A stretch of 64,000 bases of DNA from Dyella sp. A6 (lineage in GTDB: Bacteria; Pseudomonadota; Gammaproteobacteria; Xanthomonadales; Rhodanobacteraceae). Each line of letters begins with the position of its first letter. Position 1 is the first letter of the stretch. Shown here in pieces: positions 27,240 to 35,446 of this stretch. The notes under the pieces were generated by a model. That model searched no databases, was not told the origin of the DNA, and worked only from the letters and a program-made list of their open reading frames with translations. Location: NCBI RefSeq assembly GCF_036320485.1, contig NZ_CP132911.1, positions 1,178,001-1,242,000 on the forward strand, read 5' to 3'. The position numbers were made by a program, and so were the translations under genes.

Positions 27240-27947
27240 ATGTTCACAGGAATGACATATATTCTGACTAGCCTGACCTTGGCGATCTTGATGCCCCTGT
27301 TGTTGGCTGGATCCGGTCATCAGGAGATCGGTAAAGTTGCAACTTATCGCTATCCGAGAGGTGTTTGTTGGTTTTTCCTTGGCGCACTTCCGGTCTATGG
27401 CGCGATGGGTATTTTTATATATTCGACGATGTCCCCTCAAGATAAATCAAGCATCCCGAATATGGCTACCTTTGGCACAGTATGGATATGCATATTGGGA
27501 CTGATTGTATTCGCCTACTTTTATTTCAAGCACTATCGCATCCAGATCGATGATCACCTACTCACCCTAAACTCGATACTGGGGAAAAAATTCATTTCGC
27601 TTGCGAGCGTTGCTCAAATCGCCGTTCTAAGGGGGCGGGCGACAGATCTTATGCTATTCGGTAGTGACGATCATTTATTGATTAAGATCGGTGGCTCGCT
27701 GCAGGACTTCGAATCATTTCTGTCCCAATTGAAGCTTCGGACCCGCTCACCTCAGGTTACGTTGTTCAAATGGGATCGATCTGGCAAGTGGTACGAGGCA
27801 ATAAACAGCGGCGCCGAACATTGGGTCGATAGCAAAGGGCCGAAACGCTTTCGAGATATGAATAGGCATCTCAAATTTATTCTAATCACTGGCCTTCCGC
27901 TTATCGCGATCGCCGCGCTGGTTGCTTGGTTTAACAGTCGAAGTTAA
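27240..27947 (+). CDS. Hypothetical membrane protein with a PH-like middle region
   Basis: A 235-residue protein in an AT-rich stretch. It has an N-terminal hydrophobic segment (ILTSLTLAILMPLLLAG), a second pair around residues 43-90 (CWFFLGALPVYGAMGIFIY; VWICILGLIVFAYFYF), and one at the C-terminus (FILITGLPLIAIAALVAWF). The soluble part between them (YRIQIDDHLLTLNSILGKKF, then VAQIAVLRGRATDLMLFGS) resembles a bacterial PH-like beta domain. The start is ATG 27240 (MFTGM) or 27252. The family is not recognised with confidence. It is flanked by a direct 15-base repeat together with the next gene. Confidence 0.65.
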   Translation: MFTGMTYILTSLTLAILMPLLLAGSGHQEIGKVATYRYPRGVCWFFLGALPVYGAMGIFIYSTMSPQDKSSIPNMATFGTVWICILGLIVFAYFYFKHYRIQIDDHLLTLNSILGKKFISLASVAQIAVLRGRATDLMLFGSDDHLLIKIGGSLQDFESFLSQLKLRTRSPQVTLFKWDRSGKWYEAINSGAEHWVDSKGPKRFRDMNRHLKFILITGLPLIAIAALVAWFNSRS

Positions 27948-27988
27948 GTGTTTTTCTACGAAATGGACAAGACCATAGGGAGGAGCCA

Positions 27989-28330
27989 ATGCAATTGGTG
28001 ACAAGATTTGCAGCGACCCTTGCCGTCTGCTATTCCATCGGCGCTTTGGCCACCAATGACCATTTGAGCAAAATTGATATTCTCAGATTGGCCAAAGCCG
28101 AAGCCGCGAATTATTGCACTCATGGTGCCCTTGGCCCCTTCCCAAAATTAGGCTCTTTAACCAAAATCGGCTGCGACTACGACGCCAATTTTGATGGCAA
28201 GAGCTGGGCTGTGATAGCTCATTCTCTCTATCAGGACAAAGAGGGTCGGCCAGTGCTCGTTCAAGGTGCAGACAGGATCTATGTATTTTTCGTCTCAGGC
28301 AAATTGCTCCAGGAGCTGTCTGGCGAGTAG
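27989..28330 (+). CDS. Small exported hypothetical protein
   Basis: A 113-residue protein with a signal peptide (VTRFAATLAVCYSIGALA, cut before TNDHL) and a good ribosome site (GGGAGGAGCC before ATG 27989). The mature part has two cysteines (NYCTHGALG and IGCDYDANFDGKSW) that could form a disulphide. It follows the membrane protein by 41 bases on the same strand and shares its AT-rich composition. The family is not recognised, and no catalytic motif is visible. Confidence 0.65.
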   Translation: MQLVTRFAATLAVCYSIGALATNDHLSKIDILRLAKAEAANYCTHGALGPFPKLGSLTKIGCDYDANFDGKSWAVIAHSLYQDKEGRPVLVQGADRIYVFFVSGKLLQELSGE

Positions 28331-28496
28331 GTCTTACAAAATGGTGCATGATGAGAGTAGGGGATGTCCGCTTCTGGCCGTTTCCGGTCCATGGACCAAC
28401 GATGATCGAGAGGACGGCTACTGTCACGACCAGTTTGCTCAATTGATCAACTTCGTCGGTGTGTGCACCATGAGCGGTCTGCCTGGAGTCCGATGC

Positions 28497-29105
28497 ATGC
28501 CCAAGACCTACGACCGCGCCTATTTCGACAAGTGGTACCGCGATCCCGAACATGCGGTGGGATCGTCGGCGGTGCTGAAGCGCAAGGTGGCGCTGGCGGT
28601 GGCGCAGGCCGAGTACTACCTGGGCCGGCCGATCCGCACGGTGCTGGACGTGGGGTGCGGCGAGGCGGTGTGGCGTGCGCCGCTGCGCGCGCTGCGGCCG
28701 GGCATCGAATACCGCGGGCTGGATGCCAGCGAATACGTGGTGGCGCGTTACGGCCGCAGCCGCAATGTGGGACTGGCGCGATTCGGCCAGTTGGAACACC
28801 TGCGCTTCGAGACCCGCTTCGACCTGATCGTCTGCAGCGACGTGCTGCATTACCTGAAGCCGGCAGAGATCCGTGCGGGACTGGTCGGCATTGCCGAAAT
28901 GGTCGAGGGTGTGGCGTTCATCGAGGTGTTCACCAGCCGCGATGGCGTGGATGGCGACCTGGAAGGTTTCCATCGACGTGCGCCGGACTGGTACCTGCAG
29001 CGTTTTGTCGAAGCTGGCCTGCTGCCGTGCGGCTCGCACTGCTATCTGGCGCCAAGGCTGGACCGGCGCATCGCGGCGCTGGAGCTGGCGCGGCTGCCGC
29101 GTTGA
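28497..29105 (+). CDS. Class I SAM-dependent methyltransferase
   Basis: A 202-residue soluble enzyme. Motif I is VLDVGCGEAVWR, followed by the acidic strand end in YRGLDASEYVV, then FDLIVCSDVLHYL as the motif IV/V region. ATG 28497 is preferred because GGAG lies eight bases before it; the frame is open further upstream. The overall length suits small-molecule methyltransferases of the Methyltransf_11/23 type; the substrate is unknown. Composition returns to high GC here, marking the end of the AT-rich accessory stretch. It stands alone, convergent with the repressor gene. Confidence 0.85.
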   Translation: MPKTYDRAYFDKWYRDPEHAVGSSAVLKRKVALAVAQAEYYLGRPIRTVLDVGCGEAVWRAPLRALRPGIEYRGLDASEYVVARYGRSRNVGLARFGQLEHLRFETRFDLIVCSDVLHYLKPAEIRAGLVGIAEMVEGVAFIEVFTSRDGVDGDLEGFHRRAPDWYLQRFVEAGLLPCGSHCYLAPRLDRRIAALELARLPR

Positions 29106-29132
29106 GACGCGAGCCGGGCCGTCGAGCGCAGC

Positions 29133-29939
29133 CTAGACCAGGGTGACCTCGACCCCGGCACCACGCAGTGTCTCGATCATCTCGTCCGGTGCGCTGGCAT
29201 CGGTGATGACCTGGTGCAGCTGGTTCACGGGCGTGATCACCGAGAGGCTGCGCTGGCCCAGCTTGCTGGCGTCCAGCACCGCAACGGTCTCGCGCGAGAC
29301 GCGGATCATCAAGGCATTGAGCGAGGCTTCCAGCGGGTCGGGCGTGGTCACGCCCACGGCCGGGTCCAGTCCGTCCACGCCCAGGAACAGGCGGTCGGCC
29401 GACAGCTTGCCCAGCGCCTGCTCGGCATCGGGGCCGACCAGCGAGTAGGAGGTCTGGCGCAACATGCCACCCAGCATCATCACCCGCACGTTCGGCAGGC
29501 CGGAAAGTTCCAGCGCCACGTTCAGTGCGTTGGTAATCACCGTCAGCGATTCCAGTTTCATCTGGCGGATCTGCCGGGCGATCTCGGCGGTGGTGGAGCC
29601 GGAGTCGAGAATGATGGTTTCGCCGTCGCGGATAAGCCGGGCCGCAGCCTGGCCGATGCGCACCTTCTGCGCGTGGCGGCGGGTTTCCTTGATGCTCAGC
29701 GGGGTGTCGTTGGAGACCGGCGTATGCACGGGCAGCGCACCGCCGTGAGAGCGGGCGACCAGGCCCTGGCGGGCAAGGGTTTCCAGGTCGGCGCGGATGG
29801 TGACGGCGGATGTGCCGAATTCGTTTGCCAGTTCCTCGACAGTGGCGCGTCCTTGCTTTGCTACGAGTTCAGCGATCAGACGCCGACGCTCTTCGACCAG
29901 AAGGCGGCGGTGGGGCTCGGCAGTTTTTGTTTGGCTCAT
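29133..29939 (-). CDS. agaR: DeoR/GlpR-family repressor, AgaR-like
   Basis: A 268-residue repressor. The N-terminal DeoR helix-turn-helix (ATVEELANEFGTSAVTIRAD, then LARQGLVARSHGGA) is followed by a DeoR sensor domain of the sugar-phosphate isomerase fold (GETIILDSGSTTAEIARQ; LGGMLRQTSYSLVGPDAEQA). ATG 29939 overlaps the amidohydrolase stop as ATGA. Its setting beside AgaS, a tagatose-bisphosphate-type aldolase and two sugar kinases suggests an AgaR-like regulator of galactosamine catabolism, probably sensing a sugar phosphate. TTTC-rich sites at the aldolase/agaS divergence resemble AgaR operators. The gene symbol is by analogy. Confidence 0.8.
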   Translation of the reverse strand: MSQTKTAEPHRRLLVEERRRLIAELVAKQGRATVEELANEFGTSAVTIRADLETLARQGLVARSHGGALPVHTPVSNDTPLSIKETRRHAQKVRIGQAAARLIRDGETIILDSGSTTAEIARQIRQMKLESLTVITNALNVALELSGLPNVRVMMLGGMLRQTSYSLVGPDAEQALGKLSADRLFLGVDGLDPAVGVTTPDPLEASLNALMIRVSRETVAVLDASKLGQRSLSVITPVNQLHQVITDASAPDEMIETLRGAGVEVTLV

Positions 29940-31150
29940 GTCTGAATGCGCAGGAGTCGTGCAGCGTTGTCGTGATACACCTTGCGCAAGATGGCGTCCG
30001 GCAGATTTAGACCGTAGATCGACCAACGCCCCTGCGGAGGTATCGTTGACGGAGCATAGTCGAAATATTCGTCTTCGGTTTCCAGAAAGCGGAAGTAGAT
30101 CTCATAAAGTTCGTCGCCGAACAGTTGCTGGGGCACATCGTCGCCCCACGGCGACGGCACCGCGTCGGTGCCGAACAGGATCCGGTCCTGGAAGCGGTCG
30201 AAGAAACGCTGGGCGATGCGTGGCTGCCGGCCAAGCTCGCCGATGCGGGCGCTGATGTCGACCAGGGTGTTGGGGTAGCGCTGCAGACAGTCGGTGACCG
30301 CGGCCAGGTTTTCCGCGTTGTTGCCCACGTGCAGCAGCACGAAGGTGGTCTGCGGATGGCGCGCGATCATGCGGTTGCGCGCGTCGATCAGCTCCTGGTG
30401 GCTGGGGAACTCCGGGCCGTAGAACGACCAGTCCGGGTGCTGCGCCAGTTCCTCGTAACGTTCGTTGTCGCCGTCGGTGGGCAGGAAGAACGCCTCCGGG
30501 TCGGACACGTGCAGGAATACCGGCATGCCGTGTGCGGCGCAGGCTTCCCACATTGGGTCGAAGCGACGGTCGTCGACGCCCACCAGCGGGCCTTCGTCGA
30601 TACGCTCGCGCAGGTACAGGCCCAGCGTCTTCAGCAGTTTCAGTCCGCGGGCGCCGACCTTGTGGGCATGCGCGATCGCGTCGGCCTGGCGCTGCGGGTA
30701 GTCCGCTTCGGGGAATGCCGCGAAGGACGGTTCGGTCAGTGTGAGGAAGCGGCCGGGCGCGGCCTGGTCGAACAGCCGGATGCTTTCCTCCAGGCCCTTG
30801 CCGACGCCGCCGGTCAGATTGACCAGGGTGCGCACGCCCTTGCGATCCATCACTGGAAGCAGTGCTTCGGGCGTGCTGAACACGGTGATTTCCTCACCCA
30901 CCGACACGCCGTTGCGCACGTTCTTAGACCAGGTCAGGTGGGCGTGTACGTCGATCACCGGGAAGCGCGGTCGCTCCACCCGGGTCTTCGGCACGTGCAG
31001 CATGCTGCGTGGCTTGAAGTCCTTAAGCCGCAGTCCCGCCTTGCCGGCGTCGGGCGCGGTCTGCAGCGGATTCTTGCTGCTGCCCTCGACGCGCACGGTG
31101 CCCGCGCCGGTGGGCGGGGCACAGCAGAGGCAGGATTTCTGGTCGGTCAT
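29936..31150 (-). CDS. Amidohydrolase_2-type metal-dependent hydrolase
   Basis: A 404-residue TIM-barrel hydrolase of the Amidohydro_2 family. Metal-site motifs are visible: PVIDVHAHLTW at the N-terminus, FLHVSDPEAFF in the middle, VLLHVGNNAENLAAVTDCLQ, and ILFGTDAVPSPWG near the C-terminus. A short Cys-rich leader (QKSCLCCAPP) precedes an unusual ~60-residue N-terminal extension with no export signal. It ends overlapping the repressor start, so the two are co-transcribed. In this cluster it may act on a sugar lactone or a modified sugar acid released from the glycan; that is inference. It is not a NagA/AgaA-type deacetylase by sequence. Confidence 0.82.
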   Translation of the reverse strand: MTDQKSCLCCAPPTGAGTVRVEGSSKNPLQTAPDAGKAGLRLKDFKPRSMLHVPKTRVERPRFPVIDVHAHLTWSKNVRNGVSVGEEITVFSTPEALLPVMDRKGVRTLVNLTGGVGKGLEESIRLFDQAAPGRFLTLTEPSFAAFPEADYPQRQADAIAHAHKVGARGLKLLKTLGLYLRERIDEGPLVGVDDRRFDPMWEACAAHGMPVFLHVSDPEAFFLPTDGDNERYEELAQHPDWSFYGPEFPSHQELIDARNRMIARHPQTTFVLLHVGNNAENLAAVTDCLQRYPNTLVDISARIGELGRQPRIAQRFFDRFQDRILFGTDAVPSPWGDDVPQQLFGDELYEIYFRFLETEDEYFDYAPSTIPPQGRWSIYGLNLPDAILRKVYHDNAARLLRIQT

Positions 31151-31294
31151 GCTGAAACTACCTGTTCTTGGCGTCTTGCGCCGGACAAAGTACACCGTGG
31201 CAAGCCTGGTGTATCGGGAACATGCCGTGCCCTGCGGACGTTCCATCCCCGCCATCCCGGTGCAGGCAGGGATGGCGGGGTGCGGCGGCGCTTC

Positions 31295-32212
31295 TCAGCG
31301 CGGGTACTTCGCCATGATGTCGTGCACCTGCCGGGTCAGCGCCAAGGCCTGGTCGAACGGGCGCAGCCACATGTTGCGACCGAACATCACGCCGCTGGCG
31401 CCGGACTGCATGTAGAACTCCACCTTGCGCAGCACCGCCGCGTCGTCGTCGTTCTTCTCGCCGCCGGAAAACAGCACCATGGTGCGACCGGCCGAACGCA
31501 CCACCCGCGCGCAGCGAGCGGCGGCGTCTTCCTGCAGCGTGTCGTACGGTGCGGGCACGTTGGCCACGCTGTCGTTCGGTTCGTGCAGCTTGACGATGTC
31601 GGCACCCAGCTCCAGTGCCACGCGCGCGGCGTAGTCCTGCGCATACAGCGTGTTGGTGCCGCCCTTGGCATTGACAGCGCCACCGCGCGGGTACGACCAC
31701 AGCACCAGCGGCATGCCGAAGCGTTCGCAGTCGCGGCGCACCTGCTCGAACTGGCGGAATTCGTCATGCTGGCGCGGCGAGCCGACATAGATGGTGTAGC
31801 CCACGGCGTCCGCGCCCAGACGCACGGCGTCCTCCACCGAGGCGAACAGCGGCGAGGTGGCCTCGGCGTCGCTGGGTATGTTGGTCTTGCCGTTGAGCTT
31901 GAGGATCAGCGGCACGCGGCCGCAATACTCGGTCATGTATTTCTCGGCCAGGCCGATGCCCAACGCGATGGCCGAAAAACCGCCGGCTTCGGCCAGGGCG
32001 AACTGGTAGCCGGGATCGACTGCGGGCGGATGGGGAAAGAAATCGGTGGGGCCATGTTCCAGTCCCTGGTCCAGCGGCAGTACAAGCAAGCTGCCGTTGC
32101 GCGGACCATGGCCGTACAGCAGGCGCCAAAGGCGGGTGCGCTTGCCGTGCGACAGGGGCCATTTCGAAAATCTTTCGGAAGCTTTCGAAGGGGCTTGTAA
32201 GCTTTCTTTCAT
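31295..32212 (-). CDS. Class I fructose/tagatose-bisphosphate aldolase (DhnA/LsrF type)
   Basis: A 305-residue DeoC/FbaB-type aldolase. LLVLPLDQGLEHGP near the N-terminus and LILKLNGKTNIPSD are typical. ALELGADIVKLHEPND carries the likely Schiff-base lysine (Lys 208), and MLFSGGEK-like and GASGVMFGRNMW segments close the phosphate site. Beside AgaS and a LacC-like kinase it probably splits tagatose-1,6-bisphosphate into dihydroxyacetone phosphate and glyceraldehyde-3-phosphate. The only ATG in frame is at 32212, just 56 bases from the preferred agaS start and 26 from the alternative, with the TTTC-rich operator-like DNA covering its first codons. It is encoded divergently from agaS. Confidence 0.85.
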   Translation of the reverse strand: MKESLQAPSKASERFSKWPLSHGKRTRLWRLLYGHGPRNGSLLVLPLDQGLEHGPTDFFPHPPAVDPGYQFALAEAGGFSAIALGIGLAEKYMTEYCGRVPLILKLNGKTNIPSDAEATSPLFASVEDAVRLGADAVGYTIYVGSPRQHDEFRQFEQVRRDCERFGMPLVLWSYPRGGAVNAKGGTNTLYAQDYAARVALELGADIVKLHEPNDSVANVPAPYDTLQEDAAARCARVVRSAGRTMVLFSGGEKNDDDAAVLRKVEFYMQSGASGVMFGRNMWLRPFDQALALTRQVHDIMAKYPR

Positions 32213-32296
32213 TTCATATACTCTGCTGGGGTGATCGAATGATTTCACATTCGAGCGAATTGGACAAAATGTCAATAGATGATAAGAAAACGAAAG
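32161..32296. promoter_or_regulatory. Divergent control region with AgaR-like TTTC sites
   Basis: Between and over the two divergent starts lie CTTTCTTTCATTTCAT (32204-32216 region), repeated CTTTCG near 32172-32188, a perfect 6-6-6 inverted repeat CGAATG-ATTTCA-CATTCG (32236-32253), and CTTTCGTTTTC on the minus strand (32286-32296). AgaR of E. coli is known to bind tandem TTTC-rich sites, so these are candidate operators for the nearby DeoR-family repressor. Confidence 0.55.
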
Positions 32297-33456
32297 TTGG
32301 TCCGGGACTGACCGATCTGCTTGCCAGTGACGAGGCAGGCCAGCGTGCAGCCGGCTACGCCGACACCTTGCGCGAGATCCTGCAGCAACCGGTGACCTGG
32401 TGCGACACGGCGCGCCTGCTGCACGACGATACGCCGCGGGCCGTCCTGGCGCAGGCGCTGGCTGCCACCACCGGTCCGATTGTGCTGACCGGGTCCGGCA
32501 GTTCGATGTACATCGGCGAATGTCTCGCCCCGGTACTGCAGGAAGGGCTGGGACGCGAGGCGCGCGCGATTCCTGCGGGAACCCTGCTGACCCACTGGCG
32601 TGGCACCTTGCCGCCGCAGCCCGGCCTGCTGATTTCGCTGGCACGTTCGGGCGACAGTCCGGAAAGCGGTGGCGTGGTCGACCGTCTGCTGGCCGAGGCG
32701 CCGGAGTGGCGGCACCTGATGATTACCTGCAACGCCAACGGCCACCTGGCCACGGCGTACCGCGACGACCCGCGCGTGAGCGTGCTGGTGCTGGACGCGC
32801 GGACCAACGACCGCAGCCTGGTGATGACCAGCAGCTTCAGCAACCTGCTGCTGGCCGGCAGCGGCCTCCCGCCGCACAGCGACACGGTAACGGTGGCCGG
32901 ACGCGCGGCGGCGGCCACGCAGACCTTGATCGATACCCATGCCGATGCACTGGCGGCGCTGGCACGGCGCGACCTCGGCATGGCCGTCTATCTGGGCAGC
33001 GGTGCGGCGCTGGGCGTGGCCCAGGAAAGCGCGCTGAAGATGCTGGAAATGACCGGCGGCCGCGTGCTCACCATGGCCGAGACCTTCCTCGGTCTGCGCC
33101 ATGGCCCGATGTCCAGCGTGCGCGACAACACGCTGGTGGTGGCGTTCCTGTCGCCGGACCCGCTGGTGCGCGCCTACGAGCACGACCTGCTGCGGGAGTT
33201 GTCACGCAAGCAATTGGGCATGGCCAGGCTGATCATCGGCGAAGGCATCCCCGGCGAGCTGGTCGGCCCCGACGACGTGGCCATCGATCTGGCGCTGGGC
33301 GGCAGTGCAGTGTCGTCGATGCTGGCGCAGGTGGTCAGTGGGCAACTGCTGGCCTTCTTCCGCTGCCTGCATCTAGGCGGTACCCCCGACGCACCGGCGC
33401 AGGGCGTGCTCACCCGGGTCGTGGAAGGCTTCGTGCTGCACGGGGCGCGCGCATGA
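32269..33456 (+). CDS. agaS: AgaS-type galactosamine-6-phosphate deaminase/isomerase (double SIS domain)
   Basis: A 395-residue enzyme converting galactosamine-6-phosphate to tagatose-6-phosphate plus ammonia. The first SIS domain shows VLTGSGSSMYIGECLAPVL and ISLARSGDSPES. The second shows YLGSGAALGVAQESALKMLE and GLRHGPMSSVRDNTLVV. LHLGGTPDAPAQGVLTRVVE at the end is as in E. coli AgaS. ATG 32269 was preferred because an inverted repeat overlaps the alternative ATG at 32239; the latter has a good GGGGTGA site, so the start is open. The stop overlaps the next kinase start (ATGA). It is the first gene of the sugar-kinase operon. Confidence 0.9.
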   Translation: MSIDDKKTKVGPGLTDLLASDEAGQRAAGYADTLREILQQPVTWCDTARLLHDDTPRAVLAQALAATTGPIVLTGSGSSMYIGECLAPVLQEGLGREARAIPAGTLLTHWRGTLPPQPGLLISLARSGDSPESGGVVDRLLAEAPEWRHLMITCNANGHLATAYRDDPRVSVLVLDARTNDRSLVMTSSFSNLLLAGSGLPPHSDTVTVAGRAAAATQTLIDTHADALAALARRDLGMAVYLGSGAALGVAQESALKMLEMTGGRVLTMAETFLGLRHGPMSSVRDNTLVVAFLSPDPLVRAYEHDLLRELSRKQLGMARLIIGEGIPGELVGPDDVAIDLALGGSAVSSMLAQVVSGQLLAFFRCLHLGGTPDAPAQGVLTRVVEGFVLHGARA

Positions 33457-34394
33457 ACGCCGTGGCGGCCGGCAAACGCATCCTGGTCGCGGGCGAGGTC
33501 AACGTGGACCTCGTGTTCAAAGGTTGCCGCGCGCTGCCGGAGCCCGGTCAGGAGGTGCTGGCCGAGGACTTCGCGACTACCCCCGGCAGCTCGTCGATGA
33601 TCTGCGCGATGGGGCTGGCGCGGCTGGGCGATCCGGTCAGCTTCCATGGCCGGCTGGGCATCGACAGCTGGGGCGTGTTCTGCCTCGATGCATTGCGCGA
33701 TGCAGGCATCGACACGACCACCATGGTTCCGGACCCGTCCCTGCGCACTGGTGTCACCGTGTCGCTGTCCACGCCGCAGGACCGCGCGCTGGTCACCTTC
33801 GCAGGTGCCATCGGCGAGCTGCAGGAAAGCGATATAAGCGCGGCCATGCTGGCGCGTGCGGACCACCTTCACGTGTCCTCGTACTACCTGCAGCGTGCAC
33901 TGCGGCCGGGTTGCCGCGAGCTGTTCGCGCGTGCCCGTGCGGCAGGGCTCAGCACCTCGCTGGATCCGGGTTTCGACCCGGCACAGCAGTGGGGCGCGGA
34001 CATCATCGAGGTGCTGCATGACGTCGATGTGTTCCTGCCCAACCAGGAGGAACTGTTCGCGATCACGGCCGCGTCCGATCTGTCGACGGCGTTGCACGCG
34101 CTCGACAACGGCCGCACCCGCACCGTGGTCAAGCGCGGCCGCGACGGCTGCGCCACCCTGCACGAAGGGAAGTTGCTGGAGATCCCGGCCTGCGCGGTGG
34201 ACGCGCTGGACAGCACCGGCGCCGGCGACTCCTTCGATGCCGGTTTCCTGCATGCATGGCTGCGCGACATGCCGTTGCGCGACTGCCTGCGCTGGGGCAG
34301 CGCCTGCGGCAGCCTGTCCACCCGCGCGGTCGGCGGTACGCCCGGCCAGGCCACGGCCGCCGAGGTCGAAGCCCTGATGGCGCAAACCCCATGA
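33453..34394 (+). CDS. PfkB-family sugar kinase (candidate AgaK-like kinase)
   Basis: A 313-residue ribokinase-fold enzyme. The N-terminal part (ILVAGEVNVDLVF, TTPGSSSMICAMGLARLG) and the PfkB signature 2 (ALDSTGAGDSFDAGFLHAWL, catalytic-base Asp 259) are intact. It overlaps agaS by four bases at its start and the next kinase by four bases at its end. Since no PTS gene is present in the cluster, this enzyme may phosphorylate N-acetylgalactosamine or galactosamine at position 6, the step that PTS transport provides in enteric bacteria. That assignment is inference; a 2-keto-3-deoxy-sugar kinase role cannot be excluded by reading alone. Confidence 0.85.
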   Translation: MNAVAAGKRILVAGEVNVDLVFKGCRALPEPGQEVLAEDFATTPGSSSMICAMGLARLGDPVSFHGRLGIDSWGVFCLDALRDAGIDTTTMVPDPSLRTGVTVSLSTPQDRALVTFAGAIGELQESDISAAMLARADHLHVSSYYLQRALRPGCRELFARARAAGLSTSLDPGFDPAQQWGADIIEVLHDVDVFLPNQEELFAITAASDLSTALHALDNGRTRTVVKRGRDGCATLHEGKLLEIPACAVDALDSTGAGDSFDAGFLHAWLRDMPLRDCLRWGSACGSLSTRAVGGTPGQATAAEVEALMAQTP

Positions 34395-35323
34395 TCACGG
34401 TCGCCGGCTTCAACACGGCGATCGACCGCCTGATCCAGATCGACACGCTCACGTCCGGTCAGGTCCATCGAGCCAGTGCGGAGCAGGTCTACCCCGGCGG
34501 CAAGGGCGTGCATGTGGCGCAGACGATGGCCGCGCTCGGCGAGCGTGTGCAGCTGGTCGGGCTGGTCGATGCCGCGCACCGCAACCTCGTCGGCCGGCGC
34601 ATGAGCGAGCGTGGCGTGTTGTTCCACGGTGTCGAGGTGGCGGGCGAACTGCGTCACTGCATGGCTTTGCGCGAGCGCGACGGGCGCATGACCGAGATCC
34701 TGGGGCAGGGGCCTCAGCTCAGCCCCGACGAGCGCGACCGCCTGCTGCGCGATTTCCAGCGCAGTGTCGACGAAAGCGAACTGGTGATCCTGTCCGGCAG
34801 TCTGCCGCGCGGGTTTGCCGCCGATACCTATGCCGCGCTGGTGCGGCTGGCGCAGTCCGCCGGCAAGCGATGCCTGGTCGATGCCAGCGGGGAGCTGCTG
34901 CACCACGCACTGGAGGCTCGTCCATTCCTGATCAAGCCGAACCGCGATGAAGTACAGGTGCTGCTTGGTCGCGATATCGATGGCATCGCGGCGGCCGTCG
35001 ATGCGCTGCGAGAGATCGCCGCGCGCGGCGTGTCGATGCCGGTGCTGAGCCTGGGCGCGGACGGTGCGGTCGGCCTCGACGGCGATGGCGCATGGCACGC
35101 CTCGGTCGAACTGGAGCAGGTACGCAACGCGGTGGGCTCGGGCGACTGCTTCCTGGCCGGCATGGCAGTGGCATTGCGCCGCGGCCAGCCGATGCGCGAG
35201 GCCCTGCGGCTGGCGGTTGCCTGTGGTGCGGCCAACGCAATGGAGACGGAAACCGGTTACGTGCATCCGGACCGGGTCGAGCACCTGCTCGGCCGGGTCC
35301 AGGTGAGGGCGTGGATGCACTGA
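34391..35323 (+). CDS. LacC-like tagatose-6-phosphate kinase / 1-phosphofructokinase family
   Basis: A 310-residue PfkB enzyme of the LacC/FruK branch. The start TVAGFNTAIDRLIQID and the segment YPGGKGVHVAQTMAALGE mark this subgroup, with LSGSLPRGFAADTY in the middle and IKPNRDEV. The ATP/anion-hole motif reads GSGDCFLAGMA, with Ser replacing the common Ala in GAGD; the catalytic-base Asp 252 is kept. It probably makes tagatose-1,6-bisphosphate for the aldolase encoded across the divergent promoter. It is the last gene of the three-gene overlapping operon (agaS, kinase, kinase). A TonB-dependent receptor gene follows after 123 bases. Confidence 0.84.
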   Translation: MITVAGFNTAIDRLIQIDTLTSGQVHRASAEQVYPGGKGVHVAQTMAALGERVQLVGLVDAAHRNLVGRRMSERGVLFHGVEVAGELRHCMALRERDGRMTEILGQGPQLSPDERDRLLRDFQRSVDESELVILSGSLPRGFAADTYAALVRLAQSAGKRCLVDASGELLHHALEARPFLIKPNRDEVQVLLGRDIDGIAAAVDALREIAARGVSMPVLSLGADGAVGLDGDGAWHASVELEQVRNAVGSGDCFLAGMAVALRRGQPMREALRLAVACGAANAMETETGYVHPDRVEHLLGRVQVRAWMH

Positions 35324-35446
35324 ATCCAGGAGCGGAAAAGCAGATTGCCGACGGCGGAGTGAATTGTCGGTGTTGAACGTCGCGCGCGATGCGGGGAGCG
35401 GAGTCGCGGACATCCAGACGTGAATCATACGGTCAGAGGGGAGCAT

